Shown: positions 1 through 6,673 of the stretch, piece after piece
Position numbering within the stretch: the stretch's first letter is position 1
Layout of the letters: the number at the start of each line of letters is the position of its first letter
Assembly: GCF_002237365.1 (NCBI RefSeq)
Contig: NZ_NMUO01000025.1
Span: forward strand, 1 to 42,430
Reading direction: 5' to 3'
Length of the DNA stretch: 42,430 bases
Source: Zobellella denitrificans
GTDB taxonomy: Bacteria; Pseudomonadota; Gammaproteobacteria; Enterobacterales; Aeromonadaceae
The notes under the pieces: model-generated
Seen by the model: only the letters and a program-made list of their open reading frames with translations
The model's database searches: none
What the model was told of the DNA's origin: nothing
Program-made: the position numbers and the translations under genes

Positions 1-35
1 TTGCGCGGGGAGGGCGAGATGGGAAAAAGAGAGAG
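1..35. other. degenerate Tn5/Nextera adapter-like sequence at left contig end
   Basis: Positions 17-35 match the 19-bp Tn5 mosaic end AGATGTGTATAAGAGACAG at 15 of 19 places when aligned without gaps. The preceding bases weakly resemble the Nextera read-1 adapter. The purine-rich low-complexity sequence is unlike the coding DNA that follows. I infer residual, error-rich adapter read-through at an assembly end. The matching artefact at the right end, which is much clearer, supports this. Confidence 0.6.
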
Positions 36-37
36 GG

Positions 38-673
38 GGGGCGCGGGGCCGGTGGCGGGGGGAGCGCCCCCGCTGCTGGAAGGTGGGGGCGCCCAACAAG
101 GACAGCGAGGCCTACAGCGCGCCCATCCCGCCCCGGCGGGTCCACGCCAGCGGCGCCCGCCTGAGCGGGGATGATTTTCACATGATCGGCATCGAGGCGG
201 AGCTGGCGTTCCGGGTGACCCGCCCCCTGCCGCCCCGGGCCTGCTTGTATGAGGAGGCCGAGGTGCGGGCGGCGCTGGGCGAGCTGTGCGTGACCATCGA
301 ACTGGTGGACACCCGGCTGCGCCAGTGGCAGCAGGCCGGCACCTTGTGGCGGCTGGCGGACAACCAGATCAACGGGGCGCTGATCGTCGGCGGCGGCATC
401 AGCGACTGGCAGGGGCTCGAGCTGGCGCAACGGCCGCTGGCGCTGACGGTGAACGGCGAGGTGCTGGCCGAGCAGCGCGGTGGCCACCCGCTGGGGGATC
501 CGGCGAGCCTGCTGGGCTGGTCGGTGAACCACCTGGTGGCGCGCAACAAGGGGCTGGAGCCCGGGGATCTGATCACCACCGGCAGTTGGACCGGGATGCG
601 CTTTATCGCCCCCGGCGCCGAGGTGTGCGCCCGCTTCCCGGGTATCGGCGAGGCCAGGGTCAGGATAGACTGA
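38..673 (+). CDS. 2-keto-4-pentenoate hydratase / FAH-family protein, 5'-truncated
   Basis: The frame is open from the left edge, so the N-terminus is missing. Recognisable family sequence begins at about position 77 (WKVGAP) and runs to the TGA at 671-673. Visible family features are GIEAELAF (metal-ligand Glu region), ELVDTR, ADNQINGALIVGG and the C-terminal NHLVARNKGLEPGDLITTGSWTG, all typical of the MhpD / fumarylacetoacetate hydrolase superfamily. Members hydrate 2-hydroxypenta-2,4-dienoate-type enols or act on related 2-oxo acids. It is a second paralogue besides mhpD at 15865-16659 and is not part of that operon. The GTG at 83 should not be taken as the true start, because homology continues upstream. 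The first ~40 residues of the frame look like low-quality contig-end sequence. The exact substrate is unknown. Confidence 0.75.
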   Translation, partial: GARGRWRGERPRCWKVGAPNKDSEAYSAPIPPRRVHASGARLSGDDFHMIGIEAELAFRVTRPLPPRACLYEEAEVRAALGELCVTIELVDTRLRQWQQAGTLWRLADNQINGALIVGGGISDWQGLELAQRPLALTVNGEVLAEQRGGHPLGDPASLLGWSVNHLVARNKGLEPGDLITTGSWTGMRFIAPGAEVCARFPGIGEARVRID

Positions 674-716
674 GTCCCGCGTCCGTTCCGGGCCGGGCCC
701 GGGTAAGGAGTTCATC

Positions 717-1544
717 ATCGCCTGGTTACTTCCCGGCGGCCTCTGCGCCGCCATACTGCTGGCCCTGCTGCTGCCCGGCCCCGGGCTCTGGCTGGCCCAG
801 TGGCAGCCGCTGCCCTGGCTGGTGGCGGTGATCTTCCTGGTCAACGGCCTGCAGAGCCGGCTGCAGGAGCTCAGGCCCGAGCCCGGCTTCGGCCGGGTGT
901 TCCTGGCGGCGCTGGTGATCAGCCTGCTGCTGTCGCCGCTGGTGGGCTGGCTGATCTACCAGCATGGCGGCCTGGCACCCGGTCTGGCACTGGGGCTCTT
1001 GGTGGTGTCGGTGGTGCCGCCGACGCTCTCGTCCTGCGTGGTGCTGACCCGGCTCAGCGGCGGCCAGGCCCAGTGGTCGCTGTTCATGACCCTGGGGCTG
1101 AACCTGCTCGGCATCGTCACCATCCCGCTGATGCTGAGCCTGCTGATCGGCCAGGGCGCGGCGCTCTCGCCCTGGCCGTTGCTGCACAAGCTCTCGTCCA
1201 TGGTGCTGCTGCCTTTCGTGCTCGGCCTGGTGCTGCGTCAGCTGCTGGGCGGCCTGGTGGTGCGCCGCTGGATGGGGGTGGTACCGACCCTGAGCGTGGT
1301 GATCACCGCCTGGATCACCCTGTCCACCAGCCGGGAGGCGCTGCTGCAGCTGGGCTGGCCGGATCTGCTGGCGCTGGCGGCCTGGTCGCTGCTGCTGCAC
1401 GGTACCCTGCTGGGGCTGTGCCTGCTGGCGGTGGTCGGCTGCCTGGTGTTTCACTTCCTGCACATGCTGGCCGACTCCCTGCTGGCCTCGCGCCTGGCTC
1501 CCCGGGCGCGGCCCGTCCCGGCGGGCGGCGAGGCCGGCTTATAA
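717..1544 (+). CDS. SBF/bile acid:Na+ symporter-family (YfeH-like) transporter, probable ATC start
   Basis: This is a very hydrophobic protein of about 275 residues with roughly eight or nine membrane segments. It contains the SBF-family AVIFLVNGLQSRL segment and a PPTLSSCVVLTRLSGG motif, which matches the PxTxSSxxxxT-x-x-x-GG ion-site pattern. A start at the GTG of 822 would delete the whole first membrane helix. The frame is open upstream to a TAG at 666-668 but contains no ATG, GTG or TTG. A good Shine-Dalgarno TAAGGAG lies at 704-710, six bases before ATC at 717 (a second ATC is at 714). I therefore place the start at ATC, or the base is a sequencing error for ATG. The gene follows the hydratase-like gene after a short gap. 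Its stop overlaps the convergent LysR gene by 6 nt. The substrate cannot be told. Confidence 0.75.
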   Translation: MAWLLPGGLCAAILLALLLPGPGLWLAQWQPLPWLVAVIFLVNGLQSRLQELRPEPGFGRVFLAALVISLLLSPLVGWLIYQHGGLAPGLALGLLVVSVVPPTLSSCVVLTRLSGGQAQWSLFMTLGLNLLGIVTIPLMLSLLIGQGAALSPWPLLHKLSSMVLLPFVLGLVLRQLLGGLVVRRWMGVVPTLSVVITAWITLSTSREALLQLGWPDLLALAAWSLLLHGTLLGLCLLAVVGCLVFHFLHMLADSLLASRLAPRARPVPAGGEAGL

Positions 1545-2417
1545 CCTCAGGCGCGGGCCGATAAAGTCGAGAAAGGCGCCGATGCGGGCGGAGAGGGCGC
1601 TGTGCCGGTAGTAGACGGCGTGCACCTGCTCCCGCTCCGGCAGCGGTAGGTATTCCTGCTGCAGCAACGGCACCAGCCGGCCCGCCGCGAGATCCTCTCC
1701 TATCATAAAGCGCGACAGGCAGGCGATGCCGTTGCCGGCCAGGGCCAGCTGGCGCAGGGTTTCACCGCTGCTGGCGGCGATGTCCGGCACTACGGCGTCC
1801 CGCGCCAGGGGCCAGCGGTTGAGCCCGCCGCTGCCGATAAAGCCGAGCAGCCGGTGCCGGTCGAGCTCGGCGGCGCTGGCCGGGCTGCCCCGGCGACGCA
1901 GGTAGTCCGGCGAGGCGACGATGTGCAGCGGGCTCTCTCCCAGCAGCCGGGCGTGCAGGGTAGAGTCGCTCATGCCGCCGATGCGGATGGCGACATCGGT
2001 CTGTTTTTCCAGCAGATTGATGATGCCGTCGCTGGAGCTCAGCTCCAGCCGGATGGCGGGGTAGGCCGCGGCGAACTCCGCCACCAGCGGCACCAGCTGG
2101 TGCAGCACCAGGGGGCTGGCCGCATCCACCCGCAACCGGCCCGAAGGACCGTGGCGGGCGCTGTGCAGGGCCTCTTCCGCCCGGTCGAGCAGGGCCAGGC
2201 CCCGGCGCACTTCCTCGCTGAAGCGGCGGCCTTCCTCGGTCAGCTCCACCTGGCGGGTGGTGCGGTTGAGCAGGGTGGTGCCCAGTTGTCGCTCCAGCCG
2301 GCTCACCGCCCGGGACACCCTGGCCACCTGTATGCCCAGTTGCTCGGCGGCGGCGGAAAAACCGCCGCTGTCCACCACCGCCAGCAGCAGCGTCAGATCG
2401 TCGGAACGGGTGATCAT
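1539..2417 (-). CDS. yafC: LysR-family transcriptional regulator, YafC-like
   Basis: The 292-residue protein has the LysR layout: an N-terminal winged HTH (GGFSAAAEQLGIQVARVSRAV, about residues 18-40, then LLNRTTRQVELTEEGRRF) and a C-terminal effector-binding domain. It closely resembles E. coli YafC in remembered segments such as LRVDAASPLVLHQLVPL, SGETLRQLALAGNGIACLS and AVYYR. In E. coli yafC neighbours dkgB. Here the order is yafC, a divergent MFS gene, then dkgB at 3799, so the context supports the assignment. It probably controls the divergent transporter and perhaps itself from the 107-bp gap. The ligand is unknown. Its 3' end overlaps the convergent transporter gene by 6 nt. Confidence 0.85.
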   Translation of the reverse strand: MITRSDDLTLLLAVVDSGGFSAAAEQLGIQVARVSRAVSRLERQLGTTLLNRTTRQVELTEEGRRFSEEVRRGLALLDRAEEALHSARHGPSGRLRVDAASPLVLHQLVPLVAEFAAAYPAIRLELSSSDGIINLLEKQTDVAIRIGGMSDSTLHARLLGESPLHIVASPDYLRRRGSPASAAELDRHRLLGFIGSGGLNRWPLARDAVVPDIAASSGETLRQLALAGNGIACLSRFMIGEDLAAGRLVPLLQQEYLPLPEREQVHAVYYRHSALSARIGAFLDFIGPRLRL

Positions 2418-2524
2418 TGTTATTCCTGCAAATATGATTTGTGCTTTATAGCGTTTTTGACAAAAGTAACCCGGCCTAGAATGCCTCTGTCCCGACTATT
2501 ACTCAAGCCAAGACGGAGCAAGCC

Positions 2525-3712
2525 ATGCCAGTCGCGTTATTCGCGTTAACCCTCAGTGCCTTCGCCATCGGCACCACCGAATTCGTCATCGTCGGCCTGG
2601 TGCCGACCATCGCCCAGGATCTGGGCGTGTCCCTGCCATCCGCCGGCCTGCTGGTCAGCCTCTACGCCCTGGGCGTGGCGGTGGGCGCCCCCGTGCTCAC
2701 CGCCCTGACCGGACGCTGGAACCGCAAGCACCTGCTGCTGGCGCTGATGGCGCTGTTCGTGCTCGGCAACCTGCTGGCCTGGCGGGCGCCGGGCTACGGC
2801 TCGCTGATCCTGGCCCGGGTGCTGACCGGCCTGGCCCACGGGGTCTTCTTTTCCATCGGCTCCACCATCGCCACCGGCCTGGTGGCCAGGGAGAAGGAGG
2901 CCAGTGCCATCGCCATCATGTTCACCGGCCTGACCGTGGCCCTGGTGATCGGGGTGCCGCTCGGCATTTTTATCGGCCAGAGCCTCGGCTGGCGAGCCAC
3001 CTTCCTGGTGGTATCCCTGCTCGGGGTGCTGGCCCTGCTCGGCAGCGCCCTGCTGGTGCCGCGCAACCTGAAGCAACCGGCGCCCGCCCGCCTGAGCCAG
3101 CAACTGGCGGTGCTGGCCCAGCCGCGCCTGCTGCTGGTGTATGCCATCACCGCCATCGGCTACGGCGGCACCTTTATCGCCTTTACCTACCTGGCGGCCA
3201 TCCTGGAGCAGGAGACCGGCTTCGCCGCCGACACTGTGAGCCTGCTGTTGCTGGTGTACGGGATGTCGGTGGCGGTGGGCAACCTCTGGGGCGGCCGGCT
3301 GGCCGACCGGCTGGGGCCGGTGCGGGCGCTGAACATCGTCTTCGCCGGCCTGGCGCTGGTGCTGCTGGTCTTTACCTTCAGCGCCGGCCACCCCTGGGCG
3401 GCGGTGCTCACCCTGCTGCTGTGGGGCGCCTTCGCCTTCGGCAACGTGCCCGGCCTGCAACTGTACGTGGTGCAACTGGCCGGGCGGTACAGCCCCCGGG
3501 CGGTGGACCTGGCATCCGGGCTCAATATCGCCGCCTTCAACCTGGGCATTGCCCTGGGCGCCTGGCTGGGCGGCCTGGTGGTGGAACGCGGCGGACTGAT
3601 GCAGACGCCCTGGATCGGCGGCCTGGTGGTGCTGGTGGCCCTGCTGCTGACCCGGCTGAGCGGTGCCCTGGATGCCCGCGGCGACGCCCTGCCGGCACCG
3701 CGAACCCGATGA
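2525..3712 (+). CDS. MFS transporter, DHA1 family (AraJ/YdhP-like)
   Basis: This 395-residue, 12-helix major facilitator carries the DHA1 hallmark IGTTEFVIVGLVPTIAQDLGVS in helix 1, the loop 2-3 motif GAPVLTALTGRWNRKHLL, and the antiporter-type GLTVALVIGVPLG in helix 5. The family exports drugs, sugars or purine nucleosides in the inner membrane. The ATG at 2525 has GGAGC about 7 nt upstream. It is divergent from the yafC-like regulator and is likely its target. dkgB follows 86 bp downstream in the same direction, with a strong hairpin between. The substrate cannot be named from sequence. Confidence 0.85.
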   Translation: MPVALFALTLSAFAIGTTEFVIVGLVPTIAQDLGVSLPSAGLLVSLYALGVAVGAPVLTALTGRWNRKHLLLALMALFVLGNLLAWRAPGYGSLILARVLTGLAHGVFFSIGSTIATGLVAREKEASAIAIMFTGLTVALVIGVPLGIFIGQSLGWRATFLVVSLLGVLALLGSALLVPRNLKQPAPARLSQQLAVLAQPRLLLVYAITAIGYGGTFIAFTYLAAILEQETGFAADTVSLLLLVYGMSVAVGNLWGGRLADRLGPVRALNIVFAGLALVLLVFTFSAGHPWAAVLTLLLWGAFAFGNVPGLQLYVVQLAGRYSPRAVDLASGLNIAAFNLGIALGAWLGGLVVERGGLMQTPWIGGLVVLVALLLTRLSGALDARGDALPAPRTR

Positions 3713-3716
3713 ATCC

Positions 3717-3752
3717 GGTGGCCGGCGGACGGTTCGCCGTCCGCCGGCCACC
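3717..3752 (+). terminator. perfect 16-bp hairpin with TTCG loop (possible terminator or mRNA stabiliser)
   Basis: The arms 3717-3732 (GGTGGCCGGCGGACGG) and 3737-3752 are perfectly complementary, with a TTCG tetraloop. It begins 5 bp after the MFS stop. No T-run follows, so it is not a classical intrinsic terminator. It could attenuate read-through into dkgB, protect the 3' end of the MFS message, or be a repeat unit. Confidence 0.6.
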
Positions 3753-3798
3753 CTGAACCCATATCGTTACCGACAACCATCCACAATAGGAGCACAAG

Positions 3799-4599
3799 AT
3801 GCAGATACCATCCATGGGGCTGGGTACCTTCCGGCTGAAGGAACAAGAGGTGATCACGGCGGTGAGCTCCGGGCTCGAGCTCGGCTACCGCCATATCGAC
3901 ACCGCCCAGATCTACGACAACGAGGCGGAGGTGGGCAGGGCCCTGGCCGAAAGCGGGGTGCCGCGCGGGGAGGTCTTCCTCACCACCAAGATCTGGACCG
4001 AGCACCTGGCCCCGGGCCGGCTGATCCCGAGCCTGGAAGCGAGCCTGGCAAAGCTGCAAACGGAGCAGGCGGATCTCACCCTGATCCACTGGCCCGCGCC
4101 CCGGGACGAGATACCGGTGGCGGTGTATATGGAGCAGCTGGCCGAGGCCAGGGCGCGGGGGCTGACCCGCCATATCGGGGTGTCCAACTTCACCGTCCGC
4201 CACCTGCAGGCGGCGATCGACGCCGTCGGGGCCGACGCCATCCTCACCAACCAGGTGGAGCTGCACCCGCTGTTCCGCAACGAGCCCATCGTCGAGTTCT
4301 GCCGCACCCGGGGCATCCGGGTCACCGCCTACATGCCGCTGGCCTACGGCAAGGTGCTGGAGGAGCCGGTGTTGCAGGCGATCGGCGCGGCCCACGGGGT
4401 GAGCCCGGCCTCGGTGGCCCTGGCCTGGCTGCTGCAGGAAGGCCACATCGCCATACCGGCCTCCACCAGGCGGAGCCACCTGCAGGCTAACCTGGACGCC
4501 GCCGGGCTGCGGCTGAGCGAGGCGGAACTGGCACGGGTGCGCGCCATTGCCACCAATCAACGGCTGGTCAGCCCCGACTTCGGCCCGGCTTGGGATTGA
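3799..4599 (+). CDS. dkgB: 2,5-diketo-D-gluconate reductase B, aldo/keto reductase
   Basis: The 266-residue protein is the usual DkgB length and matches E. coli DkgB throughout. Examples are MGLGTFRLKEQEVI, LELGYRHIDTAQIYDNEAEVG (catalytic Asp and Tyr), LTTKIWTEHLAPGRLIPSLEASL, LTLIHWPAPRDEI (active-site His), HIGVSNFTV, and the C-terminal RLVSPDFGPAWD. The fold is a TIM-barrel NADPH-dependent reductase acting on 2,5-diketo-gluconate, methylglyoxal and other aldehydes in the cytoplasm. The start ATG at 3799 is preceded by AGGAG. Its neighbourhood with a YafC-like regulator mirrors E. coli, where the two genes are adjacent. Here an MFS exporter is inserted between them. Confidence 0.93.
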   Translation: MQIPSMGLGTFRLKEQEVITAVSSGLELGYRHIDTAQIYDNEAEVGRALAESGVPRGEVFLTTKIWTEHLAPGRLIPSLEASLAKLQTEQADLTLIHWPAPRDEIPVAVYMEQLAEARARGLTRHIGVSNFTVRHLQAAIDAVGADAILTNQVELHPLFRNEPIVEFCRTRGIRVTAYMPLAYGKVLEEPVLQAIGAAHGVSPASVALAWLLQEGHIAIPASTRRSHLQANLDAAGLRLSEAELARVRAIATNQRLVSPDFGPAWD

Positions 4600-4609
4600 G
4601 TATAAAAAA

Positions 4610-4629
4610 GGGCCGGCGAATGCCGGCCC
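4610..4629 (-). terminator. intrinsic-terminator-like hairpin downstream of dkgB (T-run on minus strand)
   Basis: GGGCCGGC (4610-4617) and GCCGGCCC (4622-4629) enclose a GAAT loop. An A6 run (4604-4609) precedes the stem, so the U-tract would be produced on the minus strand. No minus-strand gene is evident to the right. It may serve dkgB as a stem without a U-run, or stop antisense transcription. Confidence 0.5.
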
Positions 4630-4691
4630 AGGGCTTTGCCATGGTGGCAGCCAAGCACTGCATCGCTGCCGGTTTGTACTGTAGCCGTCGC

Positions 4692-4782
4692 TGTAGGTGC
4701 CGCTTTAGCCGGCACAAACCGGCGCCCAATTTCCGCATTCCCCGCCCTTTGCCGGTTTGCGCCACGTAAACGGGCGCCTACA
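4692..4782. repeat. head-to-head pair of REP-like units (BIME-like)
   Basis: A 32-nt unit at 4692-4723 beginning TGTAGGTGCCGCTTTAGCC recurs in inverted orientation at 4751-4782, where the reverse complement begins TGTAGGCGCCCGTTTACG. The two agree at 25 of 32 positions, including the conserved end CAAACCGGC, with a 27-nt spacer. This is the layout of a bacterial REP doublet. It sits in the 439-bp gap between dkgB and the TPR gene. The rest of that gap (4783-5038) shows small hairpins, such as CACCAT/ATGGTG near 4840-4856 and CCCCGG/CCGGGG near 4934, but no gene I can support. Confidence 0.65.
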
Positions 4783-5038
4783 GGTGAGATATCGACCTGC
4801 CCAAGTTTTAAGCTATTTAGTGTTCCAGCGGGCGCACCATTAGATATGGTGGCAGCGGCGCTGGGACAAGATCCGGTTAGAACTAACGGTTCCATCCCGC
4901 TGTTATTGGCTGCGATTCGATATAAGCAATCCCCCCGGAACCCGGGGCCCCGACGCCATAATTAAAGCGGACACTGTTGGAGCCGGCCTTGGACGGGAGC
5001 CGGATGCCGGCGCCATCGAAAAAGGCAGGAGGTAGGGT

Positions 5039-6673
5039 ATGAACAAGCACAGCAAACCGGGCCTGGCACTCGCCCTCGTGTTCGGCATGGTCCCCCTGGC
5101 GCTTGGGGCGGGCACGACCGCATCGGGCGAACACTACGGCGAGCAGCTCGGCAAGGTCGCGTTTAGCGTGTCCTGCCAGGCGCAGGCCGCTGCCCTGGTG
5201 GAACGGGGCATGGCACTGTTGCATCACATGACCTATGAAGGCGCCGAGGCCGAGTTTGCCCGGGCCGCCGAGCTCGATCCCGGCTGCGCCATGGCTTATT
5301 GGGGGCAGGCCATGAGCTACATCCATCCGTTGTGGTCGGATCCGCCCTCCCGGGAGCGTTATCAGCAGGGGGCGGCGCTCATCGACAAGGCCAGGGCGGC
5401 GGGGGCGGCCAGCGAGCTGGAGCAGGCCTTTATCGCGGCGGTGGCGGCCTACTACCGGCACGAGTGGGAGCCGGACGAGCGGCCCCGCCTGGCCAGCTTT
5501 GCCGAGGGCTGGCGCCTGGCCTACGACGCCATGCCCGAAGAGCACGAAGTCATGAGCTTTTACGCCCTGGCGTTGATCGCCACGGCGGATCCGGCGGACA
5601 AGAGCTACCGGGCCCAACTGGAGGCCGGCCGCCTGGCGGAGCAGGTACTGGCGGACAACCCCCAGCATCCGGGCGCCCACCACTACGCCATCCATGCCTA
5701 TGATTATCCGCCGCTGGCGGAAAAGGCCCTGGCGGTGTCGCGGCGTTACGGAGAGGTGGCGCCGGAGGTGCCCCACGCCTTGCATATGCCGTCCCATATC
5801 TTTACCCGCGCCGGCCTGTGGCAGGAGTCCATCGGCTGGAACCGGGCCTCGGCCGAGGCGGCCCTCAAGCACCCGTTCGGGGACGCAGTCTCCTTCCACT
5901 ATCTGCATGCCCTGGATTACCTGGTGTATGCCCATCTGCAGGGCGCCGAGTACGGCAAGGCCGAGCAGGAGCTGGCTCGGATCACCGGCATAAATGGTCC
6001 CATCCAGGCCCATGCCGCCTCCGCCTATACCCTGGCGGTGGCCCCGGCGCGGCTGGCCCTGGAACGGCAACAGTGGGAGCAGGCCGCCAGGCTGGAGCCC
6101 CGCACCCCGGCGGATTTTCCCTGGGAGCGATTCCCGGCCATGGAGGCCATCAGCCACTTCGCCAAGGCCCTGGGTGCCGCCCATATGGGTGAACCGCAAC
6201 TGGCGCGGGACGCCATCGCCCGCCTGGGCGAACTGCGGGAGGCCGCGGCGACCACCTCGCCTTACTGGGCTAGGCAGGTCGAAATCCAGCAAAAGGCGGC
6301 CGAGGCCTGGCTGATGTTCCTGCAGGGGAACAAGGAGGAAGGCCTGCAACGGATGCGCGCCGCCGCCGAACTGGAAGCCGGCACCGAGAAGCACCCGGTC
6401 ACGCCGGGTGAGGTGCTGCCGGCCCGTGAGCTGTTCGGCGACATGCTGCTGGAGCTGGAGATGTACAGCGAGGCCAGGGCCGAATACGAGGCGGCGCTGG
6501 CGCGCTCGGCCAACCGCTTCAACAGCCTGTACGGCGCCGGCCGGGCCGCCGAGCTGGCCGGTGACCGGGAGGGCGCCGCCGGCTACTATCGGCGGCTGGT
6601 CGAGCTGGCCGCCCAGGCGGATACCGAGCCGGCGCGGCTGAACGCGGCCAGGCAGTTCCTGGCCCGGCCTTAG
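5039..6673 (+). CDS. exported tetratricopeptide-repeat protein with conserved His motifs
   Basis: The 544-residue protein has an N-terminal signal peptide (a Lys-rich start, hydrophobic stretch, cleavage near ALGAG at about residues 20-25). Helical repeats with TPR character follow, for example GAEAEFARAAELDPGCAMAYWGQA and EARAEYEAALARSANRFNSLYGAGRAAELAG. The middle carries striking histidine patterns typical of a widespread uncharacterised TPR family: HPGAHHYAIHAYD, PHALHMPSHIFTRAGLW and FHYLHALDYLVYA. These could bind metal or a ligand, but that is inference. The ATG at 5039 follows a textbook AGGAGGT. The gene stands alone and overlaps the convergent helicase gene by 4 nt. No enzymatic function can be assigned. 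Confidence 0.8.
   Translation: MNKHSKPGLALALVFGMVPLALGAGTTASGEHYGEQLGKVAFSVSCQAQAAALVERGMALLHHMTYEGAEAEFARAAELDPGCAMAYWGQAMSYIHPLWSDPPSRERYQQGAALIDKARAAGAASELEQAFIAAVAAYYRHEWEPDERPRLASFAEGWRLAYDAMPEEHEVMSFYALALIATADPADKSYRAQLEAGRLAEQVLADNPQHPGAHHYAIHAYDYPPLAEKALAVSRRYGEVAPEVPHALHMPSHIFTRAGLWQESIGWNRASAEAALKHPFGDAVSFHYLHALDYLVYAHLQGAEYGKAEQELARITGINGPIQAHAASAYTLAVAPARLALERQQWEQAARLEPRTPADFPWERFPAMEAISHFAKALGAAHMGEPQLARDAIARLGELREAAATTSPYWARQVEIQQKAAEAWLMFLQGNKEEGLQRMRAAAELEAGTEKHPVTPGEVLPARELFGDMLLELEMYSEARAEYEAALARSANRFNSLYGAGRAAELAGDREGAAGYYRRLVELAAQADTEPARLNAARQFLARP

Noticed and set aside
2457-2482. TTGACA and TAGAAT before the MFS gene as a sigma-70 promoter
   Set aside because: The spacing is only 14 bp, too short for a good promoter, so I did not annotate it, although the region must hold divergent promoters.
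2546-3751. Long minus-strand open frame opposite the MFS gene (and similar ones opposite mhpA, pntA, the NRAMP-like gene and the MCP)
   Set aside because: These are Gln/His/Gly-rich shadow frames caused by high GC at third positions, with no family resemblance and no ribosome-binding sites. The plus- or minus-strand partners are clear known proteins.
4636-4965. Open frame in the dkgB-TPR intergenic region
   Set aside because: It runs through the REP pair and its composition changes along its length. No ribosome-binding site or recognisable domain is visible.
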